Source of the DNA: Ruegeria sp. HKCCA6707
GTDB taxonomy: Bacteria; Pseudomonadota; Alphaproteobacteria; Rhodobacterales; Rhodobacteraceae
Direction of reading: 5' to 3'
Assembly (NCBI RefSeq): GCF_013033515.1
Contig: NZ_WQEG01000001.1
Span: forward strand, 1,144,849-1,208,848
DNA: 64,000 nucleotides
Part shown: positions 54,649-64,000 of the stretch, piece by piece
How the letters are laid out: every line of letters starts with the position of its first letter
How positions within the stretch are numbered: position 1 is the first letter of the stretch
Program-made: the position numbers and the translations under genes
The notes under the pieces: model-generated
What the model was told of the DNA's origin: nothing
What the model saw: the letters and a program-made list of their open reading frames with translations, nothing else
Databases searched by the model: none

Positions 54649-57600
54649 ATGGCTGGCAACAAATCTGCTTCGACAGATCCACGCGCTGGTGCACAGCTAG
54701 CTGATCAAGTTGCGCAAAAACGCCTTGACGCGACCACTGCGGTCCTGTCGCTCATCAATGAAAACCCCGAAGACGAACAGCCCGTCTTTGACGCGATCCA
54801 TGAACATGTTGCCCAACTCTGCGACGCGCCCTTCTCGGGGATTTTCCTCAAAGACGCGACAGGCGATCACCTGACGCTCGTCTCCCACGTTCGGTCCAAC
54901 CCAGCCTACACCGACGCACCGGGTCATGTCTGGCCTCTTGACGACCCCAGCGGCCACGTACGCGCCTTTGTCAAAAGCGAAGTGGTGCATATCAAAGACC
55001 TACGAAAAACCAAAGCGTTCAAATCCGGGCACCCCCAAACCGTGAAAGCGGTCGAGGAAGAAGGCATCAGAGCATTCCTCGGCGTGCCCATGAATGGGCG
55101 CGATGGTGCCATAGGGTCCATCGGCGCCTACCGCAAAGATTCCCGCCCCTTCACCGATAGCGAGATCGAACTAGTCAAAACCTTCGCCGCGCAAGCTGTG
55201 ATCGCGATCCAGAACGTCCGCCAGTTTCGCGAGGTTCAAACGCGGCTCGAACAGGAAAAAGCACTCGGCGAGGTTCTGAATGTCATCAGCCAAAGCCGGG
55301 ACAATGAACTGCCTGTGTTTGACACGATGCTGGAAAACGCGTGCCGGTTGTGTGGCGCGCAAAGCGCCTGGCTCGTTTTGGTTGATGACACGCGCAGCAG
55401 CTTCTCTTTGGTGGCTGCCCGTGGCCGAACACTCCAATCGGTCAAGGTTGGCGACAGCTATTCTCTCAGCAAGCCCTACCAGATTACAAAAACCATACTC
55501 GAAGGGATCACGACCGAAATCAGCGATCTGAGGGAGAGCGAAGGGTACAAATCGGGCGAAGAGGTTGCCGTTCAACTCGTCGAAAAAGAAGGGCACCGCG
55601 CCCGCCTGAATGTGCCCTTAATGAAAGGGGGGCAAGCTGTCGGCGCATTCATTATCGTCACGACAGAGCCGCGCAAATTCAAACCCGATGAAGTTGCCCT
55701 GCTGGAAACCTTCGCTGCGCAGGCTGTCATTGCGCTCGACAACACCCGGCAGTTCCGCGAAGTGCAGGAACGATTGGACCGCGAGAAGGCGTCAGCAGAA
55801 ATTCTCGACGTGATCAGCCGGTCGCGTGACGATGAAACACCTGTATTCGAGGCCATCCTCGACAATGCGCAGCGCCTGTGCAACGCGCCCATGTCTGCAC
55901 TCGTTCTCGCCGAACCCAATGATACGCTTCAAACGCTCGGGGCGCACCGCAATCTGCCCGCAAAAACGGTCGAGTTGTATGAAACCGGGCGGATGCCTTT
56001 GGACGGGGACACATCCTACAACGCCCGCTCAATCCTCGAGGGTCGTCTGATCCAGTTCGCGGACATGAAACAAAGCGACCTTTATGCTTCGGGCAGCCCA
56101 GTTGTGCGCTCGATGGTCGATGACTCCAACATCCGCAGCGTGTTGTTCGCCCCCATGATCAGCGGTCGCAGGGCGATTGGGACGATCACATTGATCCGCC
56201 ACGATATCGACCCGTTCAGCGACGCCGAAATCGCTCTGGTCGAAACATTTGCGGCCCAAGCGGTCATTGCCATCGAAAACGTTCGCCAGTTCCGCGAAGT
56301 ACAAGACCGGCTAGAGCGTGAGGCGGCCTCAACGAGAATCTTGGAGGTGATAAGCAAAAGCCGAGACGATGAACGGCCGGTCTTCGAAGTGATACTAGAG
56401 TCTGCGACAAAGCTAATGGGTTCTCCATTTGCAGGCCTGCACATGTTGGACCCGACCGACGACAAGGTGCGCTTGGTTTCACAGCTTGGTTTGCGCCCCG
56501 ACACCCTGAAGGCGCATGACTTTACCTCACCACTGGCAGCACCAGTGATCGTTGCGCGTGCCGTCAAAGAATGTGCCGTCATGCATGTTCATGACTTGGT
56601 AGACACACCGCTTTACTCTGAGGGTAACCCGCTGCGTACCGCGATGGTCGACGTCGAAGGCGCGCGGACCGCCTTGGTTGTTCCATTGGTCAGTCAAGGA
56701 AAAGGCATCGGCTGCTTGTGGATATTCCGCCGCGAAGTCAAAGCTTATTCAGACGATGAAATTGCATTATTGCAAAGTTTCGCGGCCCAAGCTGTCATCG
56801 CCATCGAAAACGTTCGCCAGTTCAGCGAGGTGCAGGAACGGCTTGAACGCGAACAGGCCTCTGCAGAAATTCTGGAAGTCATCAGCCAGGCCCGTGAAGA
56901 CGAAAACCCCGTCTTCAATGCGATCCTCGAAAACGCAAGCCGTCTGTGCAAGGCTCCGTTGGCCTTCCTCACCGTGGCAGATCATGCCCAAGGCATCGCC
57001 ACCATCCCCGCCAATATTGGCGCACGGTCCGAATTCAGCGTCGCGCTGGGGGAGTTTGCCGAACCGCTCGACCGCACGGACCTTGTCGCCATCAAGCCCA
57101 TGCATGACGGCGCGGTCATCCGGCAGGATGATATAACAGACGACCCCATGTATTACCGAGACCGTGATCCCAAACGTGTCCTTCTCGCCGACATGGAAGG
57201 CGCACGGTCCGTTCTCGCTGTGCCTCTTATGAAAGACGCTCAGGGGCTAGGTGTCATCGTCCTCTATCGGCGCGAGGTGTCGCCCTTTACCGACAACGAT
57301 GTTGACCTGGTCAAAACCTTCGCCGCCCAGGCCGTCATAGCGATGGAAAACTCGCGTCAGTTCCGCGAATTGAACGAAACGCTCAATCAACAGACCGCCA
57401 CCGCTGACGTGCTCAGGACGATCAGCGAGGATGCGTTTGACCTGCCCACCGTGCTGCAAGCGCTGATCACAACCGCTGCGCAGCTGTGTGACGCGTCGAT
57501 CTGCATCCTTTTTGACCGACGCGATGACGCGATGCATATGGGCGCGAACTACGGCTGTACAGAGGATATGGTGGCGTTCCACAAGGCCAACCCTAATCCG

Positions 57601-60600
57601 ATTGATCGTAGCAACGTGGCCGGACGGGCCGTTCTTGACAAGAAAAGCATCCATGTCCCGGACGTCACGCAAGACACCGAATACACGCTCAAGCAATCTT
57701 ATAAACTCGGCGGTTGGCGCTCGATCATCGCGGTGCCGCTCATCCGCAACGATGAAGTCATCGCCGTCCTCGCTCTCTCTCGCCCCAAGGCCGGGCCGTT
57801 TTCCGACCGCCAGATCGAGCTGGTAGAAACCTTCGCCGACCAGGCTGTGATCGCCATCAACAATGCCAATCTCTTTGCCGAAGTACAGGACCGCACCGCA
57901 GAGGTTACGCAGGCGCTGGAATACCAAACTGCATCGTCCGAAGTGCTACGTGTGATCTCAGCCTCTCCCAACGAACTGTCCCCGGTTCTTGACGCCATTC
58001 TGCAAGAGGCGTCGCGCATCTGCGAATTGCAGGACGCATATGTCGCGATGCTGAACCCGGATGATGGACTGTTTCATGTGCAGTCGACACTCACGAAAGA
58101 TTCCGATTTCGCGACATATCTGCGCACGCATCCCATGGCTCCGGGCACCGACAGCGTGAGCGGGCGGGCCATCCAGTCAAAAGAGACCCATTACATCGAA
58201 GACGTCGATGCCGATGCCCACTACACGTGGCAGGACAATGCCGGTGTTGGGCTCTACAAATCCCTCCTCGGCGTTCCCCTGATCAAGAATGGCACGGTCG
58301 TCGGTGTCATCTCACTCGGTGCCCCAGTGGTGTCCGGGTTCTCGACCAAACAAATCCAGCTGCTGGAAACCTTCGCCGATCAGGCTGTGATCGCCATTAC
58401 GAACGCCAACCTGTTTCAGGAGGTCGAAGAGCGCACCGCCGAAGTCACGCAAGCGCTGGAATACCAGACCGCGACCTCCGAAGTGCTCGAAGTCATCTCG
58501 CGCTCACCGAACGAGGTGGACCCGGTCCTCAAAACGATCCTGACGGTCGGCGTGCGCATCTGCCAATCCGAGGCCTCATATGTCGCGCTTTTGAACGAAG
58601 AAACCGACATATACGACATCGCTGCTACTCATAATTCAAGCGACGCACATTATGACGTCATCCGAAAGCAAGTCTTTTCGCGCGATAAAGGCACTGGTAC
58701 GGGCCGGGCCGCGCTGACAGGCAGGACGGTCTATATCCCCGATTTTTCAACAGACCCGGATTACGCGTGGAAAAACGAAGCGCTCGCCGCCGGTTTCCGT
58801 TCATCCCTGAGCGTACCCCTGATCAAGGACGGTGTGACTCTTGGCGTGATCTCGTTTGCCCATTCGCAGATAGACGCATTTACCGAAAAACAGATCGCAC
58901 TTGTTGAAACCTTTGCGTCCCAAGCCGTCATTGCGTTGAACAACACCCGCCTTTTTGACGAGGTGCAGGCAAGGACGGCAGAAGTTGAAGAAGCTTTGGA
59001 ATATCAAAAAGCGTCTTCCGAAGTGCTTGAAGTGATCTCGCGCTCGCCAGACGCGTTGGAACCGGTGCTAGAAGCTTTGCTGGCCGTTTCATCGCGCATC
59101 TGTCGGCTGCAAGACGCATTTGTCGCGCTCAAAAGCCCCGATGATGGCAAGTACCACTATTTTACCGGACACAACGTATCGGAAGAGTTTGCCGATTTCA
59201 TCAGAGCCAATCCATTTGAACCGGGTGAGGGATCGACAACGTCGCGTTGTTTAAAGAGTGGGCGCGCCGAATACGTTGAAGATGTGAACCTGGACCCGAA
59301 TTACGCCCCCGCGTTCCGCCCGAATATCAGCGGCTATAGGTCGGTCTTGGGCGTGCCTCTGATTGCGGATGGCAAAACCATCGGCGTGATCAGCATGGGC
59401 AGCCGCGATGTCGCAGCATTCGACAGAAAGCAAATAAGGTTGATGGAAACCTTCGCCGCGCAAGCTGTGATCGCGATCCAAAACGCGCGGCTCTTTGATG
59501 AGGTTCAGGCGCGAACAGCCGAGGTTGAAGAGTCGCTTGTGCGCGAGCAAGCGAATGCCGAGATTTTGCAGGTGATCAATGAATCCTCGGCCGATCTGCA
59601 ACCCGTCTTTGACCTCATGGTGAAACGCGCGGCCGAACTTTGCAACGCGCGTTTCTGCGTCCTCGATCAGTACGACGGGAAATCCTATACCTACCAGGCT
59701 CAATACGGGTTCACACGCGATATGATCGACGAGCTCGACGCTGGTTATGAGCGCAACGCGCCTCAGGGTCATGTCGGGTACGAGGTCATCACGCGCGGTG
59801 AGATCTATGCCGTAGCGGATGCGCAGACCCAGGGCGATTACCTCTCAAACGACTTTGCGCAACGGCTCGGGTTCCGCCATGTCCTCGGCGTGCCAGTTCG
59901 TGTGAACGGCGCGGTGGAATTTGCCATTGTACTTGGCTGGCCGAGCGCCGAACCGCCCGCAACCGCGCATGTGGACCTTGTCCAGAACTTCGCCAACCAG
60001 GCCAGCATCGCGATCCAGAACGCACGTCTGTTCAACGAAACGCAGTCCGCTCTGGCACGGCAAACCGCAAGTGCGGACGTTCTGCGGGTTATCAGCCAGT
60101 CACCAACCGACACGACTCCTGTTTTCGAAGCCATAGCGCGCGCGGGCACGCATTTGCTCGCCTGTGATCGTGTGACCGTCATCTTGCGACATGCAACAAA
60201 TGAGACGTTTGTGCCGATCGCGGGTTCGAACAAGGACAGTCCATTGGCGAATCTGTCTTCATCCGAAGTAAAGATTGATCCGACTTTGAACTACCCGTCC
60301 CGCGTTCTGACTGATGGGAAAATGATCCACATCCCGGATACGAGCGTGATTGATCCGTTGCCCTATGAGGTGGACACCTTCGCAAAGTTCAACATCAAAT
60401 CGGTTTTGTTTTTGCCGCTCATGCGGGATGGCAAACCAATTGGGGTTTTGATCTTCGCACAGAACAAAACACCCCGCGCTTTCACCGAAGATGAGATCAA
60501 GCTCGCCAATTCATTTTGCGACCAAGCTGTCATTGCCATCGAAAACGCGCGCCTGTTCAAAGAGGCTGAGGATGCCCGCAAGGCGGCCGAAGAAGCAAAC

Positions 60601-62145
60601 GAAGCCAAAAGCGCCTTCCTCGCCACCATGTCCCACGAAATCCGCACGCCGATGAATGCCGTGATCGGGATGAGCGGCCTTTTGATGGATACCGACCTGG
60701 ACGCTGAACAGGCGGATTATGTCGGGACAATCCGGGATAGTGGCGACGCGCTTTTGGGCATCATCAATGAAATCCTCGACTTCTCCAAGATTGAGGCGGG
60801 GCAGATGGATATTGAGGAACACCCGTTCGACCTGCGCGACTGTATTGAAAGCGCGTTGGATCTGATTAGCGGGAAGGCCGCGGAAAAAGGCCTTGAGATC
60901 GCCTACCTCATGGAGGACTCGGTTCCCCCCGGCATCAGCGCAGACCTGACGCGGCTGCGGCAAATCCTGCTGAACATGCTGTCGAATGCGGTGAAGTTTA
61001 CAGAAACGGGCGAAGTGGTTGTCAATGTAGCCGCTAAACCCGCAGACAATGGTCATGTGGAGGTGACCATAACCGTGCGCGATACCGGCATCGGTCTGAC
61101 CAAAGCCGGGATGAAAAGACTGTTCCAGTCCTTTAGCCAAGCCGACAGCTCAACCACCCGTAAATATGGTGGAACTGGCCTGGGTCTTGCTATTTCCAAA
61201 CGTCTGTCCGAACTCATGGGTGGCACCATGTGGGCCAGCAGCGATGGTGCTGGCAAAGGGTCAACCTTCCACGTAACCATCCGCGCCAAACCGGCCGACC
61301 TGCCCGATACCAAAGCGCGCAGCCTGATTGGCAAGCAATCCGAACTGATCGGCAAGCGCATTATGGTGGTCGATGACAACGCCACCAACCTCAAGGTGCT
61401 GTCGCTGCAAACCCAGAAATGGGGCACCAAGACGCAAGCCTTTGACAACCCCGAGGACGCAATCCTCGCCATCGACAAAGGTGCGCAATTCGACCTTGCC
61501 ATTCTGGATATGAACATGCCGCAAATGGACGGGCTCGCTCTGGCCCGTGCGCTGGAAAAACGCGTACCCGACCTGCCCCGCGTTCTGTTCAGTTCGCTGG
61601 GTCTGCGCGACATCGAAGCGCAGGACAACCTGTTTCAGGCTTACCTGTCCAAACCACTGCGCCAATCGCATCTGTTTGACACTATGGTCACGCTTTTTGC
61701 GCCCAAGGACGCGCCGAAATCGGACAAGAAACGCCCAGCCAAACCAAAAACCGATCCGGACATGGCTAAAAACCACCCGCTCCGCATTCTTTTGGCCGAA
61801 GACAACCTCGTAAACCAGAAACTCGCTATGCGGCTTCTCGAACAGATGGGCTATCGCGCCGACCTTGCCAGCAACGGGGCCGAAGCTGTCGAAAGCGTTG
61901 CGCGTCAGACATATGACGTGGTGCTGATGGACGTACAGATGCCTGAAATGGACGGGCTTGAAGCGTCGCGCAAACTCAACGCGACATACGCCAAAGACCG
62001 ACCCAAGATCATCGCCATGACAGCGAATGCCATGCAGGGCGACCGCGAAATGTGTCTTGAGGCCGGCATGGACGACTACATTCCCAAACCCATACGCGTG
62101 GATCGTTTGATCCAGGCGCTTCTCAATACGCCCGCCCGCGATTAG
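54649..62145 (+). CDS. Giant multi-GAF hybrid histidine kinase (11 GAF, HisKA, HATPase, 2 REC)
   Basis: A 2498-residue soluble sensor kinase with no signal or membrane segment. Eleven GAF domains stand in tandem. Each ends in a QAVIAI-type helix (QASIAI in the tenth) at residues 182, 358, 537, 714, 894, 1065, 1245, 1425, 1605, 1784 and 1959, a period of about 180. Linkers fall in two classes: [17 protein letters not shown] after GAFs 1-4, and [22 protein letters not shown] after 6-8. HisKA follows with H1996 ([11 protein letters not shown]), then HATPase with N2113 (SNAVKF), D2145 (DTGIGL) and [16 protein letters not shown]1 has D2287 and REC2 has D2428 ([12 protein letters not shown]). It has no HPt domain; one is encoded next. 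It probably sensed many small-molecule or protein inputs; ligands are unknown. Confidence 0.93.
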   Translation: MAGNKSASTDPRAGAQLADQVAQKRLDATTAVLSLINENPEDEQPVFDAIHEHVAQLCDAPFSGIFLKDATGDHLTLVSHVRSNPAYTDAPGHVWPLDDPSGHVRAFVKSEVVHIKDLRKTKAFKSGHPQTVKAVEEEGIRAFLGVPMNGRDGAIGSIGAYRKDSRPFTDSEIELVKTFAAQAVIAIQNVRQFREVQTRLEQEKALGEVLNVISQSRDNELPVFDTMLENACRLCGAQSAWLVLVDDTRSSFSLVAARGRTLQSVKVGDSYSLSKPYQITKTILEGITTEISDLRESEGYKSGEEVAVQLVEKEGHRARLNVPLMKGGQAVGAFIIVTTEPRKFKPDEVALLETFAAQAVIALDNTRQFREVQERLDREKASAEILDVISRSRDDETPVFEAILDNAQRLCNAPMSALVLAEPNDTLQTLGAHRNLPAKTVELYETGRMPLDGDTSYNARSILEGRLIQFADMKQSDLYASGSPVVRSMVDDSNIRSVLFAPMISGRRAIGTITLIRHDIDPFSDAEIALVETFAAQAVIAIENVRQFREVQDRLEREAASTRILEVISKSRDDERPVFEVILESATKLMGSPFAGLHMLDPTDDKVRLVSQLGLRPDTLKAHDFTSPLAAPVIVARAVKECAVMHVHDLVDTPLYSEGNPLRTAMVDVEGARTALVVPLVSQGKGIGCLWIFRREVKAYSDDEIALLQSFAAQAVIAIENVRQFSEVQERLEREQASAEILEVISQAREDENPVFNAILENASRLCKAPLAFLTVADHAQGIATIPANIGARSEFSVALGEFAEPLDRTDLVAIKPMHDGAVIRQDDITDDPMYYRDRDPKRVLLADMEGARSVLAVPLMKDAQGLGVIVLYRREVSPFTDNDVDLVKTFAAQAVIAMENSRQFRELNETLNQQTATADVLRTISEDAFDLPTVLQALITTAAQLCDASICILFDRRDDAMHMGANYGCTEDMVAFHKANPNPIDRSNVAGRAVLDKKSIHVPDVTQDTEYTLKQSYKLGGWRSIIAVPLIRNDEVIAVLALSRPKAGPFSDRQIELVETFADQAVIAINNANLFAEVQDRTAEVTQALEYQTASSEVLRVISASPNELSPVLDAILQEASRICELQDAYVAMLNPDDGLFHVQSTLTKDSDFATYLRTHPMAPGTDSVSGRAIQSKETHYIEDVDADAHYTWQDNAGVGLYKSLLGVPLIKNGTVVGVISLGAPVVSGFSTKQIQLLETFADQAVIAITNANLFQEVEERTAEVTQALEYQTATSEVLEVISRSPNEVDPVLKTILTVGVRICQSEASYVALLNEETDIYDIAATHNSSDAHYDVIRKQVFSRDKGTGTGRAALTGRTVYIPDFSTDPDYAWKNEALAAGFRSSLSVPLIKDGVTLGVISFAHSQIDAFTEKQIALVETFASQAVIALNNTRLFDEVQARTAEVEEALEYQKASSEVLEVISRSPDALEPVLEALLAVSSRICRLQDAFVALKSPDDGKYHYFTGHNVSEEFADFIRANPFEPGEGSTTSRCLKSGRAEYVEDVNLDPNYAPAFRPNISGYRSVLGVPLIADGKTIGVISMGSRDVAAFDRKQIRLMETFAAQAVIAIQNARLFDEVQARTAEVEESLVREQANAEILQVINESSADLQPVFDLMVKRAAELCNARFCVLDQYDGKSYTYQAQYGFTRDMIDELDAGYERNAPQGHVGYEVITRGEIYAVADAQTQGDYLSNDFAQRLGFRHVLGVPVRVNGAVEFAIVLGWPSAEPPATAHVDLVQNFANQASIAIQNARLFNETQSALARQTASADVLRVISQSPTDTTPVFEAIARAGTHLLACDRVTVILRHATNETFVPIAGSNKDSPLANLSSSEVKIDPTLNYPSRVLTDGKMIHIPDTSVIDPLPYEVDTFAKFNIKSVLFLPLMRDGKPIGVLIFAQNKTPRAFTEDEIKLANSFCDQAVIAIENARLFKEAEDARKAAEEANEAKSAFLATMSHEIRTPMNAVIGMSGLLMDTDLDAEQADYVGTIRDSGDALLGIINEILDFSKIEAGQMDIEEHPFDLRDCIESALDLISGKAAEKGLEIAYLMEDSVPPGISADLTRLRQILLNMLSNAVKFTETGEVVVNVAAKPADNGHVEVTITVRDTGIGLTKAGMKRLFQSFSQADSSTTRKYGGTGLGLAISKRLSELMGGTMWASSDGAGKGSTFHVTIRAKPADLPDTKARSLIGKQSELIGKRIMVVDDNATNLKVLSLQTQKWGTKTQAFDNPEDAILAIDKGAQFDLAILDMNMPQMDGLALARALEKRVPDLPRVLFSSLGLRDIEAQDNLFQAYLSKPLRQSHLFDTMVTLFAPKDAPKSDKKRPAKPKTDPDMAKNHPLRILLAEDNLVNQKLAMRLLEQMGYRADLASNGAEAVESVARQTYDVVLMDVQMPEMDGLEASRKLNATYAKDRPKIIAMTANAMQGDREMCLEAGMDDYIPKPIRVDRLIQALLNTPARD

Positions 62146-62155
62146 GAAAATTTTT

Positions 62156-62488
62156 ATGACCCAGGATTTGATAGACCCCACTATTTTTGAAGAATTGCAA
62201 GAAGCTATGGGCCCAGAGTTCGCAACCGAGCTCTTGGACACATTCCTCAACGATGCGGCCAACATGTTTGCCAGTCTGGAACAGGCCGCCTTGGCTCAGG
62301 ATGCCGACGGCTACCGTCGCGCAGCGCATTCGATCAAATCCAATGCACAAACTTTTGGGGCCACCGCGCTCGCCGATCAGGCCCGGACCATTGAATTGGC
62401 TGGAACTATCAACACCGCGGCCATTGAACCGCTTCGCGCCATGTTCGAGGAAACCGCCACCGCATTGAAAGGCCTGATAGATGAATGA
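62156..62488 (+). CDS. Histidine phosphotransfer (HPt) protein
   Basis: A 110-residue helical protein. The phosphoacceptor is H58 in RRAAHSIKSNAQTFGA, the HPt signature. It would move phosphate from the receiver domains of the giant kinase to the receiver of the next protein. AGGAAAA lies upstream of the ATG, ten bases after the kinase stop. Its stop overlaps the next gene by eight bases, so all three are one operon. Confidence 0.92.
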   Translation: MTQDLIDPTIFEELQEAMGPEFATELLDTFLNDAANMFASLEQAALAQDADGYRRAAHSIKSNAQTFGATALADQARTIELAGTINTAAIEPLRAMFEETATALKGLIDE

Positions 62489-63509
62489 CATCCAAGGCAA
62501 CCTTCTGATTGCGGATGACAACAAGGTGAACCGCCTGCTGATGTCGCGCAGCGTCGAACTTCTCGGTCATAAGGCCTCCGTTGCAGAGAACGGGAAAATT
62601 GCCTTGGAGATGCTCGCCCAAGAACCCTTTGATGCACTACTTCTCGACATTGAAATGCCAGAAATGGACGGGTTTCAAGTACTTGAAGCAATCAAGACCG
62701 ATCCCGCCCTGCGCGATCTGCCGGTAATCGTCACCTCATCTGTCGAAGGCTTGGACAACATCGTGCGCTGTATTGAACTTGGCGCCGAAGACTACATTCC
62801 AAAGCCCGTCAACAAGGTCCTGCTCAAGGCGCGGCTCAACTCCAGCCTGGAAAAGAAACGGCTGCACGATGAACAAAAACGTTTGCTGAACCGCTTTGCC
62901 ACCGAAGAGGTCGCAGACGATCTACAAAAATCCGGCTTCGCAATTGGTGGGCGGCGCGTTCATGCGACGATACTCTTTTGTGACATTCGGGACTTCACGG
63001 CGCTGTCGGAAAACATGGCTCCGGAAGCGATTATTGAGCTGCTTAACACCTTCTATACGCTCATGTTCGAAGCTGTTTCCAGTCATGGTGGCATCGTCAG
63101 TCTCATGGTAGGCGACGGTCTTATGGCGATCTTTGGCGCACCTCAGCCGATCAAAAGCCCCGAACAGAGTGCTGTCGAAGCGGCCAAAGAGATGTTGGAA
63201 ATGGTTGCGGTGCTCAATGAAGAACGTGCTGCGGAGGGTGAACCCAAACTTCGACTTGGATTTGGAATTGCGACGGGAGAAGTTGTTGCTGGTTATGCCG
63301 GTACTGACGCTCGCGCGACGTATACCTGCATCGGCAAAACGGTAAACCGAGCGGCGCGGCTCGAAGCCCACACCAAAACCTCAGACTGCCGTATCCTTTT
63401 TGACACAGAAACCCATGACGAATTGATCGAACGCGACGGAGTCCACCGCATCGCCGATGCGCAATTAAAAGGCTTCTCCAACAGTATCAGCGTCTTCGCA
63501 ATCAAATAG
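62481..63509 (+). CDS. Response regulator with class III nucleotide cyclase output
   Basis: A 342-residue protein. The receiver domain (1-125) has D12/D13 (IADDN), phosphoacceptor D56 (LLLDIEMPEMDG) and a switch TSS at about 85-87. A class III cyclase follows (about 160-340) with metal ligands D168 (ILFCDIRDF) and D212 (MVGDGLMAIFG), and N289/R293 (VNRAARLE). The residue at the usual base-selecting Lys position is L208, and the second is T282, so the nucleotide preference is uncertain. Start overlaps the HPt gene by eight bases. It is the output of the phosphorelay. Confidence 0.9.
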   Translation: MNDIQGNLLIADDNKVNRLLMSRSVELLGHKASVAENGKIALEMLAQEPFDALLLDIEMPEMDGFQVLEAIKTDPALRDLPVIVTSSVEGLDNIVRCIELGAEDYIPKPVNKVLLKARLNSSLEKKRLHDEQKRLLNRFATEEVADDLQKSGFAIGGRRVHATILFCDIRDFTALSENMAPEAIIELLNTFYTLMFEAVSSHGGIVSLMVGDGLMAIFGAPQPIKSPEQSAVEAAKEMLEMVAVLNEERAAEGEPKLRLGFGIATGEVVAGYAGTDARATYTCIGKTVNRAARLEAHTKTSDCRILFDTETHDELIERDGVHRIADAQLKGFSNSISVFAIK

Positions 63510-63608
63510 AGTTGTTTTTGATCAGCAATTCGTAATCAGAGCGACTTTGCACTCGCCAGCCTGCCAACCTCTTGGATACCCCGACCTTTGGGCGGGGGTG
63601 CACTTGAC

Positions 63609-64000
63609 TCACCCTGCCCGCGCCGCGTTCCCACCGCAGGACGTCCTGATCTCAACAACGTCTTCAGGTGCCAATTCCAGACCGCTCACAAAGACGTAAT
63701 CCTCGACCGTTTGCCGCGCGCGGTGAACTTTCAGGCTGTTGGTGTGGCCAGACGTAGCGTTCAAGGACCAGACCGGTTCTTTCGCCCGCGAGAACCCCGC
63801 CGAGAGGGTCGCTTTGGCGCGCATCTGATACCGGGAGCAAATCCCGGGACCACCCCTGAACTCGACCGCGTTCCCCTCGGAGAATATCAGGCTTTTTTCA
63901 AGTACCTCGTAGCCATAGCGCGCCTCTGCGATCTCGACTGGGCAGTTGTCCAGTTCCAGTTCGGCCACGATCTTCTTCAGCCGGGCATTTTCTTTCTCCA
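63609..64000 (-). CDS. Partial ORF with IS3 OrfA-like start, unknown C-terminus
   Basis: The reading frame continues past the right edge of the window. Its first visible residues on the minus strand (EKENARLKKIVAELELDN) match the coiled-coil end of IS3-family OrfA transposases, whose normal continuation is absent. After that comes about 100 residues I do not recognise (RYGYEVLEKSLIFSEGNA, then LELAPEDVVEIRTSCGG), ending at TGA 63609. It may be a transposase fragment fused to another sequence, or a coincidental match. The 99 bases between it and the cyclase gene hold nothing recognised. Confidence 0.4.
   Translation of the reverse strand, partial: EKENARLKKIVAELELDNCPVEIAEARYGYEVLEKSLIFSEGNAVEFRGGPGICSRYQMRAKATLSAGFSRAKEPVWSLNATSGHTNSLKVHRARQTVEDYVFVSGLELAPEDVVEIRTSCGGNAARAG

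Noticed and set aside
61261..62265. A 334-codon minus-strand ORF
   Set aside because: Antisense to the receiver domains of the giant kinase and the HPt gene, both with clear motifs.
1..64000. tRNA genes and CRISPR arrays
   Set aside because: I looked for T-loop type GGTTCGAATCC matches and regularly spaced direct repeats. Matches such as GGTTCGAA near 2763 and 33190 are inside protein genes, and no array was seen.

Overview
The window looks like a chromosomal segment of a marine Rhodobacteraceae (Roseobacter-group) alphaproteobacterium. This is an inference from gene content and style: high G+C, ScfR-type acyl-CoA regulator, YdcH/DUF465, DUF1127, betI-betC-betA choline-O-sulfate genes, LysE/LysG pair, DUF2927 lipoprotein, UPF0173 hydrolase and a class A RNase P RNA. 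No rRNA, tRNA, CRISPR array or intact insertion sequence was seen.

Layout. 1-6 kb: tail of an MFS pump, an ScfR/PccR-type regulator with a probable self-operator, YdcH, and a choline-sulfate to betaine operon (betI-betC-betA, no betB). 6-10 kb: DMT exporter, LysE exporter with divergent LysG regulator, an MFS protein. 10-21.7 kb: YebC, two SLC13/RCK permeases, a glutamine amidotransferase, a bile-acid-symporter-family carrier, a flavoprotein dehydrogenase, META and DUF333 envelope proteins, a YmdB-type phosphoesterase, 5-formyl-THF cyclo-ligase and MgtE. 21.8-25.4 kb: guanine deaminase and an 8-oxoguanine-deaminase-type enzyme, and a HisN-type phosphatase. 25.4-39.3 kb: housekeeping genes including an XRE regulator, quinone reductase, LysR, Bax-inhibitor-1 protein, rpmG, rnpB, AmpD-type amidase, gatA-gatC, a ceramidase-family protein, tadA and an RluB-type synthase.

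39.4-44.9 kb holds a co-directional six-gene set: a 29-residue membrane peptide, XpaC, TelA, a DUF2927 lipoprotein, an SPFH/GYF_2 protein and a zinc-ribbon membrane protein. It resembles the membrane-linked stress modules found around tellurite-resistance-type genes. After dtd, 45.5-52.6 kb encodes a CocE/NonD hydrolase and a complete peptide-type ABC importer with a Tat-exported binding protein.

52.7-64 kb is the most unusual part. Two class III nucleotide cyclase genes flank a 2498-residue soluble hybrid histidine kinase with eleven tandem GAF domains, HisKA, HATPase and two receiver domains. A separate HPt protein and a receiver-cyclase follow directly, so the genes spell out a complete phosphorelay that ends in a cyclase. 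The left part of this segment is more A/T-rich than the rest, and the right edge carries a chimeric ORF that begins like an IS3-type OrfA, so it may be an acquired island.

A second observation is a short 3'-UTR element found just after four unrelated stop codons (1669, 3841, 23137, 32323). In each transcript it reads approximately CTTCNTCT, then an A-rich AAATAC, then CYCC(G).
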